Source of the DNA: an uncultured Succinatimonas sp.
Lineage (GTDB): Bacteria; Pseudomonadota; Gammaproteobacteria; Enterobacterales; Succinivibrionaceae
Assembly: GCF_905203285.1 (NCBI RefSeq)
Contig: NZ_CAJKVK010000060.1
Span: 1-13,221 of the forward strand
Length of the DNA stretch: 13,221 nucleotides
Direction: 5' to 3'
In this document: positions 8,097-13,221 of the stretch, in pieces
How positions within the stretch are numbered: position 1 is the stretch's first letter
How the letters are laid out: each line of letters starts with the position of its first letter
Position numbers and translations under genes: made by a program
Notes under the pieces: model-generated
What the model was told of the DNA's origin: nothing
What the model saw: only the letters and a program-made list of their open reading frames with translations
Database searches by the model: none

Positions 8097-9434
8097 ATGA
8101 TTGAAAATAATGAAACTGAATTTAAACGTGAATACGTTGAAGATATTAAAAATACAGTGATCGCTTTTGCCAACGGAAATGGCGGAACGATCTATATAGG
8201 CGTGGAAGATAACGGTACAGCTTGCGGAGTATCAAATGTTGATGAGCAAATGCTTAAGCTTACTAACGCTCTTAGAGACTCAATTCGCCCTGATGTTATG
8301 ATGTTTGTTGATTGCAAAAATGTAACTTTAGAAGAAAAACAAGTAATTTGTTTAAAAGTAAAAAGAGGTACGGCAAGGCCTTATTATTTAAGAGGAAAAG
8401 GGATCCGTCCTGAAGGTGTTTTTGTCAGACAAGGTGCGTCTACTGTACCGGCAAGTGAAGCTGCAATCTTTGATATGATAAAAGATACTTGCGGTGATAG
8501 TTTTGAGGATATGCGTTCTTTTAATCAGGATTTGTCTTTTATTGTTGCAGATAAATTTTTTAAGGATAGAGAAATAGAATTAGGTGTATCTCAAAAACGT
8601 ACTTTAAATTTTGTAGCCAAAGACGGAACTTTTACTAATCTTGCTTTGCTGTTATCCGATCAGTGTTTGCATTCAATCAAGGTTGCAATATTTGAAGGAA
8701 GTAAAAAAACTATTTTTAAAGATAGAAAAGAGTTTTCAGGCTCATTGTTTTCACAGCTTGAAAATGTTTTTAAATATATAGATTTATCTAATCGCGTCAG
8801 AGCTGAGTTTAGCGGTTTAAATCGTATTGATTGTCGTGATTATCCGGTCGAAGCTGTGCGCGAAGCTTTGTTAAATGCTTTGGTTCACCGTGATTATTCT
8901 TATAGTGCTCCTACACTGATTAGTATTTTTGATGATCGAATTGAATTCGTTTCCATCGGAGGATTGGTAAAAGGTATTACTCTTGAAGATATTGAATTGG
9001 GAATTTCAATGTTAAGAAATCCCCATCTGGCAAATATTTTTTATCGCTTAAAACTAATTGAAGCGTACGGTACGGGATTATTAAAAATTAAGGAAAGTTA
9101 TGCAGAGTACGCAGTAAAACCGAAGATTGAAGTTTCAAGTCATGCTTTTAAAATCACTTTGCCGAATGTAAATTTCTTTAAAGAACAACAGGATAATCAC
9201 AATAATAAGAATAGAGATTTTATATCTGCAAAAAATAATGAGGATAAATTAAACAGAATTTCTGATCTTTGTAAGAAAAAGGGTTTTATCGTTAGAAAAG
9301 ATATTGAAGAAAATTTGAATGTATCACAAGCTGCCGCTGTGATTTTGCTGCGCGGCTTAGTTGAAAGACAGGTATTAATAAAACAAGGTAAAGCGAGAAA
9401 TACTCGTTACTATTTAAAAAATAAACAAGATTAA
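8097..9434 (+). CDS. AlbA_2 (Schlafen-like) DNA-binding / GHKL ATPase-like / winged-helix putative regulator
   Basis: A 445-aa cytoplasmic protein with no signal peptide or membrane segment. Residues ~5-125 match the AlbA_2 (Schlafen) putative DNA-binding domain: ETEFKREY, then IAFANGNGGTIYIGVEDNG, and later GVFVRQGAST. Residues ~240-355 match the ATP-binding C-terminal module of the same family: REALLNALVHRDY (255-267), DDRIEFVSIGGL, MLRNPHLANIF and EAYGTGLLKI. A lysine/asparagine-rich linker follows. Residues ~385-445 then look like a winged helix (GFIVRKDIEENLNVSQAAA, then a basic TRYYLKN tail). Proteins of this architecture (COG2865) are usually described as transcriptional regulators; the target here is unknown. 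ATG 8097 gives the usual family N-terminus, but no Shine-Dalgarno sequence precedes it because the ATTAG tandem repeat fills that position. The gene is AT-rich, and I see no terminator after it. It might control the neighbouring autotransporters, itself, or a distant target; this is inference. Confidence 0.82.
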   Translation: MIENNETEFKREYVEDIKNTVIAFANGNGGTIYIGVEDNGTACGVSNVDEQMLKLTNALRDSIRPDVMMFVDCKNVTLEEKQVICLKVKRGTARPYYLRGKGIRPEGVFVRQGASTVPASEAAIFDMIKDTCGDSFEDMRSFNQDLSFIVADKFFKDREIELGVSQKRTLNFVAKDGTFTNLALLLSDQCLHSIKVAIFEGSKKTIFKDRKEFSGSLFSQLENVFKYIDLSNRVRAEFSGLNRIDCRDYPVEAVREALLNALVHRDYSYSAPTLISIFDDRIEFVSIGGLVKGITLEDIELGISMLRNPHLANIFYRLKLIEAYGTGLLKIKESYAEYAVKPKIEVSSHAFKITLPNVNFFKEQQDNHNNKNRDFISAKNNEDKLNRISDLCKKKGFIVRKDIEENLNVSQAAAVILLRGLVERQVLIKQGKARNTRYYLKNKQD

Positions 9435-9494
9435 TGTCTTTCCTTTTAAATGGCATATAACAAGTTGTTTTATGACAAAAGAAAAGAGAGCTTT

Positions 9495-9508
9495 AAGTTT
9501 TAAAACTT
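9495..9508. repeat. Perfect 14-bp palindrome
   Basis: AAGTTTTAAAACTT is self-complementary and lies about 50 bp upstream of the thiC promoter and 60 bp after the regulator gene. It could be a protein-binding site. In a region this rich in A and T, chance is a fair explanation. It lacks a T-run and G/C stem, so it is not a convincing terminator. Confidence 0.2.
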
Positions 9509-9558
9509 TAATGAATTTTTAAGTAAGTGGGAATATGCACAAAAAATCATTTATTCAT

Positions 9559-9587
9559 TTGAATTTTTACTTTTCAGATAGCATAAT
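9559..9587 (+). promoter_or_regulatory. sigma70 promoter of the thiamin operon
   Basis: TTGAAT (9559-9564; 4 of 6) and CATAAT (9582-9587; 5 of 6) are separated by 17 bp. The predicted transcription start near 9594 coincides with the first paired base of the TPP riboswitch, which supports the call. Confidence 0.65.
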
Positions 9588-9594
9588 AAATCTG

Positions 9595-9681
9595 CTTGTC
9601 GGAGTGCCTTTAATTAAAGGCTGAGATTGCGTGAGCAAAATCCGTGCACCTGATCAGGTTAATGCCTGCGGAGGGAACAAG
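9595..9681 (+). promoter_or_regulatory. TPP riboswitch (thi-box)
   Basis: The conserved thi-box core is plain: CTGAGA (9621-9626), CCTGAT (9649-9654), then GTTAATGCCTGCGGAGGGAA (9658-9677). P1 is CTTGT (9595-9599) with ACAAG (9677-9681). P2 is CGGA (9600-9603) with TCCG (9641-9644). P3 is GCCTTT/AAAGGC around AATT (9606-9621). A small extra stem TTGC/GCAA with a GTGA loop (9627-9638) follows the CTGAGA. The helix near the 3' end pairs CAGG (9655-9658) with CCTG (9665-9668). Binding of thiamin pyrophosphate should repress the downstream operon. Confidence 0.95.
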
Positions 9682-9685
9682 ACTT

Positions 9686-9719
9686 CGACATGCATAGTTT
9701 TATTTTAAGGAGCATGTCG
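9686..9719 (+). promoter_or_regulatory. Expression-platform hairpin holding the thiC Shine-Dalgarno sequence
   Basis: CGACATGC (9686-9693) pairs perfectly with GCATGTCG (9712-9719), an 8-bp stem ending one base before ATG 9721. The Shine-Dalgarno sequence AAGGAG (9707-9712) sits at the 3' edge of the 18-nt loop and partly in the stem. It begins 4 nt after the riboswitch and has no T-run, which points to translational rather than transcriptional control. Confidence 0.65.
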
Positions 9720-9720
9720 C

Positions 9721-11235
9721 ATGACCTTTAAAAAACCTACCGAGCAAAAGATTTTCATTAAAGGCAGCTCAGATGACGTTGCCGTCCCTTTTCGTGAACT
9801 TACTCTTTCAAATGACGAGAAAATTCTGCTTTCAACCGTAGAAGGAGCAGATCCGTCAGCTAAAGTTCTTCCTAAAATTCGTGCTCCGTGGATTTCTTCC
9901 CGTAAAGAGCGTAAAGAAAAAACACAGCTTGATTACGCTAAAGCCGGCATTATTACTAAAGAAATGGAATATGCCGCAATTCGTGAATCATATAAGTACG
10001 GTCCTGATATGGCGTTTACTGCCGAAGATGTAGCCAAAGAAGTTGCCGCAGGGCGTGCCGTAATTCCGTGCAATATCAATCATCCCGAATGTGAGCCGAT
10101 GGTTATCGGCAAGAAGTTTTCCGTAAAAGTTAACGCCAATATCGGAGCTTCTGCCGTTTCATCAGGCTATGACGAGGAAATAGCCAAACTGCGCCAGTCT
10201 CTTAAATTCGGGGCTGACACCGTTATGGATTTGTCTACGGGCGAAGGGATTTTAGAACTTCGTGAAGCGATTTTGCGTGCATCCCCGGTTCCTATAGGTA
10301 CTGTTCCTATCTATGAAGCATTAGAGCGCGTGCACGGCGATACCTCGATTTTAACTTGGGATGTTTTCCGTCAGGTGGTTTTGGATCAGGCCCGTCAGGG
10401 TGTTGACTATTTCACAATTCATGCAGGACTTCGCGAGTATTTGATGCCGTATGCGGCAAAGCGTGTTTTGGGTATCGTTTCCCGCGGCGGTTCGATTATG
10501 GCCTCCGTGATGCTGCGCCATGATGCTGAAAATCTTGCCTATGAGCATTTTGACGAGCTTATGGAAATTTGTCGTGAATATGACGTGGCTTTGTCATTGG
10601 GCGATGGTCTGCGTCCCGGCGGAATTTGTGATGCCTGCGATAAGGCTCAGTATGGTGAGCTTGAGGAAATCGGCAAGCTTGCGCTGCGCTGTCGTGAAAA
10701 CGGAGTGCAGTGTTTTATTGAAGGACCGGGTCACGTACCTTTAAACCGTGTTTATGAGAATCAGGATTTAGAAGAAAAATATTGTCATGACGCTCCTTTT
10801 TATACATTAGGACCGCTTGTAACCGATATTGCTCCGGGACAAGATCATATCACCTCGGCAATAGGCGGCGCTTTGATTGCTTATCGCGGAACTTCGATGC
10901 TCTGCTACGTAACTCCGTCAGAGCATTTGGCATTGCCGACAGCCGAGGATGTAAAGCAGGGACTTATTACCTTTAAGCTTGCAGCTCACGCGGCGGATTT
11001 AGGCAAAGGGTTGCCAGGCGCTCAATTGCGTGATGACGCCATGAGCCGTGCTCGCGTTGAGTTCCGCTGGTATGACCAGTTCGCTCTGTCTTTAGATCCT
11101 GAGCATGCATATGAAGTATGGAAAGCTCAGATGCCTGAAGAGTGCGCTCATGAGCCGAGCTTCTGTTCAATGTGCGGACCACGTTTCTGCCCGATGCGTT
11201 TAAACCGTAGGATTAAAGCTAAATATGACAAGTAA
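9721..11235 (+). CDS. thiC: Phosphomethylpyrimidine synthase ThiC
   Basis: ThiC is a radical-SAM enzyme that rearranges aminoimidazole ribotide (AIR) to hydroxymethylpyrimidine phosphate (HMP-P), the pyrimidine branch of thiamin synthesis. The 504-aa protein has the family core: GIITKEMEYAAIRE, VNANIGASAVSS, DLSTGEGI, LSLGDGLRPG, EGPGHVP (His338), APFYTLGPLVTDIAPGQDHI, MLCYVTPSEHL and FEFRW-like VEFRWYDQF. The C-terminal CX2CX4C cluster motif CSMCGPRFC has Cys482, Cys485 and Cys490, which bind the [4Fe-4S] cluster. An N-terminal element (KIFIKGSSDDVAVPFREL) resembles that of long proteobacterial ThiC, but the region between it and the core is short, giving a protein intermediate between the ~630-aa and ~430-aa forms. 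ATG 9721 has SD AAGGAG 8 nt upstream. It is controlled by the TPP riboswitch and overlaps thiDE by 11 bp. Confidence 0.97.
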   Translation: MTFKKPTEQKIFIKGSSDDVAVPFRELTLSNDEKILLSTVEGADPSAKVLPKIRAPWISSRKERKEKTQLDYAKAGIITKEMEYAAIRESYKYGPDMAFTAEDVAKEVAAGRAVIPCNINHPECEPMVIGKKFSVKVNANIGASAVSSGYDEEIAKLRQSLKFGADTVMDLSTGEGILELREAILRASPVPIGTVPIYEALERVHGDTSILTWDVFRQVVLDQARQGVDYFTIHAGLREYLMPYAAKRVLGIVSRGGSIMASVMLRHDAENLAYEHFDELMEICREYDVALSLGDGLRPGGICDACDKAQYGELEEIGKLALRCRENGVQCFIEGPGHVPLNRVYENQDLEEKYCHDAPFYTLGPLVTDIAPGQDHITSAIGGALIAYRGTSMLCYVTPSEHLALPTAEDVKQGLITFKLAAHAADLGKGLPGAQLRDDAMSRARVEFRWYDQFALSLDPEHAYEVWKAQMPEECAHEPSFCSMCGPRFCPMRLNRRIKAKYDK

Positions 11236-12721
11236 AAGACCTTTAGTGTTGATTGCCGCTGCCGTTGATTCAGGCGGCGGCGCCGGAATTACTGCTGATG
11301 TCCTGACCGTTCACGATCATGGAGCGTGGGGCTTGCCCTTGGTAAATGCGGTTACTTCGCAGTCTTTAAAACAGGTAGCAGGCATCGAGAATGTTTCTTC
11401 TGCCATGTTCTCCAACATGCTTAACGTAGCTTTAAGTGATTGGGAAAAAATCAGCGCGGTTAAAGTAGGTCTTATGCCAGATAAGAAATCGCTTGAGATT
11501 TTCCTTGATGCTCTTGAAACCAAGCTAAAAGATGCAAAGGTAGTATGGGATCCTGTTTTAACCGCAACCGCGGGACGTCTTGACAGCGCCGATCTTAAAT
11601 CATGCCTTGCGCGTATTTTAAAAGTTACGACGATTTTTACGCCAAATCTTCCCGAGGCTTTGGAACTTGCCGGTTGGGATAAAGATAAACTTAAAAAAGA
11701 GGGCGTTTTTGAGTTAGGACGCGTCTTTGTACGCATGGGCGCGCAAAACGTCATTATTAAAGGCGGGCATTTAGGTGATGAGGTTGCAACGGCAGATGAC
11801 GTATTCGTATCTGATCGATTGTCATTCATGATGCGTTTGCCAAAAACAGCAGGCGACGGAGCTCACGGCGGCGGCTGTGCTTTATCATCCGCGCTTGCCG
11901 CTTTGCTTGCTAAAGACTACGCCCCCGAAGATGCCGCTGTTTTAGCTAAAGCCTATGTTTATCACGGAATATTAGAGCCTGATTTGCAGTCTGATTCTTT
12001 CCGACCTCCGGTAGGTCATCATGGTTTAACCAAAAATCTTAAATATTTTCCGGAAATTTTTGAGGAAGGCTTCCCGCAAAAATCCAGTCCGTTCCCGACC
12101 TGTCCGATGCAGCTCGGCCTTTATCCTGTAGTTGACAGCGTTGAATGGGTGGAAAGCCTGCTTGCCATGGGAGTACGCACCATTCAGCTTAGAATCAAGG
12201 ATAAGGACGATCCTAAGCTTGTTGAGAAGATACGCCGCTCGGTGTTTTTAAGCAGACTTTATAAAGCGCGTCTTTTTATTGACGATCATTACGATTTGGC
12301 TATTGCCGAGGGCGCGTACGGCGTTCATCTGGGCATGGAAGATTTGCGCACGGCCGATTTGGAGAAGATCCGTAAAGCAGGATTACGCTTGGGCGTTTCA
12401 ACTCATGGTCTTTATGAAATGTTAAAAGGCTTGCAGTTAAATCCGTCTTATATTGCTTTAGGTCATATCTTCCCTACGAAGTCAAAGGTAATGCCTTCAA
12501 AACCGCAAGGTGTTGAAAAGTTAGCTCATGAAGCTTCTTTACTGCAAAACGTGGTGCCGACAGTCGCAATCGGCGGCATTAAGCTTCATAACCTTGCTGA
12601 CGTTTTGGCTTCTGGCGTAGGCTCAGTTGCGCTTATTACCGGAATCACGCAGTCTGACGATCCGCTGCTTACAACGCAAAAGTGGCTTAGTTTGTGTAAA
12701 AACGGCGGGGATGAAGTCTGA
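11225..12721 (+). CDS. thiDE: Bifunctional HMP-P kinase / thiamin phosphate synthase (ThiD-ThiE fusion)
   Basis: A 498-aa fusion. Residues ~1-260 are ThiD, which phosphorylates HMP(-P) to HMP-PP. Visible motifs are the substrate loop DSGGGAGITAD, KVGLMPD, VWDPVLTATAG, NLPEALELAG, VIIKGGH and the anion-hole/catalytic HGGGC (His214-Cys218). HGGGC replaces the usual HGTGC, but the catalytic Cys is present. Residues ~290-495 are ThiE, which couples HMP-PP to thiazole phosphate to give thiamin phosphate: QLRIKDKD, IDDHYDLAIAEGAYGVHLGMEDL (Asp353/Asp354 region), GVSTHG (390-395), ALGHIFPTKSK (Gly413 onward) and VAIGGI. The start codon lies within the end of thiC (11-bp overlap), which suggests translational coupling. 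The stop shares one base with the next ATG. Both domains look complete, so it probably supplies both activities; it does not exclude separate copies elsewhere. Confidence 0.95.
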   Translation: MTSKRPLVLIAAAVDSGGGAGITADVLTVHDHGAWGLPLVNAVTSQSLKQVAGIENVSSAMFSNMLNVALSDWEKISAVKVGLMPDKKSLEIFLDALETKLKDAKVVWDPVLTATAGRLDSADLKSCLARILKVTTIFTPNLPEALELAGWDKDKLKKEGVFELGRVFVRMGAQNVIIKGGHLGDEVATADDVFVSDRLSFMMRLPKTAGDGAHGGGCALSSALAALLAKDYAPEDAAVLAKAYVYHGILEPDLQSDSFRPPVGHHGLTKNLKYFPEIFEEGFPQKSSPFPTCPMQLGLYPVVDSVEWVESLLAMGVRTIQLRIKDKDDPKLVEKIRRSVFLSRLYKARLFIDDHYDLAIAEGAYGVHLGMEDLRTADLEKIRKAGLRLGVSTHGLYEMLKGLQLNPSYIALGHIFPTKSKVMPSKPQGVEKLAHEASLLQNVVPTVAIGGIKLHNLADVLASGVGSVALITGITQSDDPLLTTQKWLSLCKNGGDEV

Positions 12722-13221
12722 TGCGTTATTCTCGTCAGGAATTGCTTGAAGATTTTAAGGATTCAACCGATCTTTTGGCAGCAAAAAAGGTTGCCGTTGT
12801 AGGAGTCGGTGGCCTTGGCGGCTTGTGCTCTTATCTTTTAGCAGGAGCCGGTGTCCTTAAGCTTAATATTGCTGACGGCGATGTCGTTTCGCTTTCTAAT
12901 TTGCATCGCCAGGTTTTATATCGCATGGCAGACATCGGCAAAAGTAAGGCCGATATCTGCAAACGGGCAATTCTTGATCTTGATGGAAACGCTGAAGTCA
13001 CGGTATTTTCGGAGATTAATGCGGCAAATTTTGATGATTTTGCACGGGATGCGGATTTAGTGCTTGATTTAAGTGATAACGCTAAAACCAGGATGTTTAT
13101 TTCTAAAGCTTGCTTTAAGCGCAGGATAAATTACATTCATGCGGCGGTAGGCGGATATCGCGGAATTCTCTGTGCGTTTTGGTATGCCGATCCTTTATTT
13201 GTAGAAAAGTTCGGCTGCTAT
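12721..13221 (+). CDS. thiF: ThiF/MoeB/HesA-family adenylyltransferase (3' partial)
   Basis: This frame starts at ATG 12721, overlapping the thiDE stop (TGATG), and is still open at the right edge after 167 codons. It shows the E1-like adenylating fold: RYSRQ near the N-terminus, the nucleotide loop GVGGLGG (28-34), DGDVVSLSNLHRQ (52-64, with Asp54, Asn60 and Arg63), GKSKA (73-77, Lys76) and LDLSDN with the Mg-binding Asp119. The last visible residues are FGCY, whose Cys is probably the first of the zinc CXXC motif that continues beyond the window. ThiF adenylates the C-terminal Gly of the sulfur carrier ThiS so that sulfur can be added for thiazole synthesis. MoeB does the same for MoaD in molybdopterin synthesis and is similar in sequence. 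The position inside a thi operon favours ThiF. Confidence 0.88.
   Translation, partial: MRYSRQELLEDFKDSTDLLAAKKVAVVGVGGLGGLCSYLLAGAGVLKLNIADGDVVSLSNLHRQVLYRMADIGKSKADICKRAILDLDGNAEVTVFSEINAANFDDFARDADLVLDLSDNAKTRMFISKACFKRRINYIHAAVGGYRGILCAFWYADPLFVEKFGCY

Noticed and set aside
9601..9625. Palindrome GCCTTTAATTAAAGGC as an operator or terminator
   Set aside because: It is the P3 stem-loop of the TPP riboswitch, followed directly by the CTGAGA core.
11317..11829. 170-codon minus-strand frame
   Set aside because: It lies antisense to the well-supported ThiD domain, has no domain-like sequence or ribosome binding site, and is explained as a shadow of thiDE codon use.

Overview
The window looks like a chromosomal segment of a Gram-negative bacterium. 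The evidence is two type V autotransporters with C-terminal barrels ending in Phe and an OmpA-type peptidoglycan-binding protein. The thiamin genes (ThiC with an N-terminal element of the proteobacterial kind, a ThiD-ThiE fusion, then a ThiF/MoeB-like protein) and the moderately AT-rich codon use fit a gut-associated gammaproteobacterium, possibly a Succinivibrionaceae relative. That placement is inference. All genes lie on the + strand.

Bases 1-4235: the 3' part of a von Willebrand A / OmpA-like protein, a terminator-like hairpin, then a complete autotransporter of about 1040 aa with its own terminator-like hairpin. Bases 4236-7763: a second autotransporter. Its coding frame is not joined to any good start codon in this sequence. 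A well-placed ribosome binding site and ATG lie upstream, but a run of seven C residues puts them out of frame. Eight Cs would restore a complete signal peptide, so this looks like a phase-variable contingency gene captured in the OFF state. Two hairpins follow. The second shares stem and loop sequence with the hairpin at 978-1035.

Bases 7764-8096: an AT-rich intergenic stretch with a diverged 17-bp direct repeat, a perfect TATAAT box and an ATTAG pentanucleotide tandem repeat (4.8 copies) ending four bases before the next start codon. Bases 8097-9434: a Schlafen AlbA_2 / GHKL-ATPase-like / winged-helix protein, probably a regulator. Its expression may vary with the repeat copy number.

Bases 9559-13221: a thiamin biosynthesis operon made of a promoter, a TPP riboswitch, a hairpin whose loop holds the Shine-Dalgarno sequence, thiC, thiDE (11-bp overlap) and a 3'-truncated thiF/moeB-like gene (1-bp overlap). 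ThiC makes the pyrimidine precursor HMP-P, the ThiD half phosphorylates it, and the ThiE half joins it to the thiazole. The ThiF-like protein probably activates the sulfur carrier for thiazole synthesis.

The most notable observation is that two adjacent loci, a surface autotransporter and a putative regulator, each carry a simple-sequence repeat exactly where slipped-strand mispairing would change expression.
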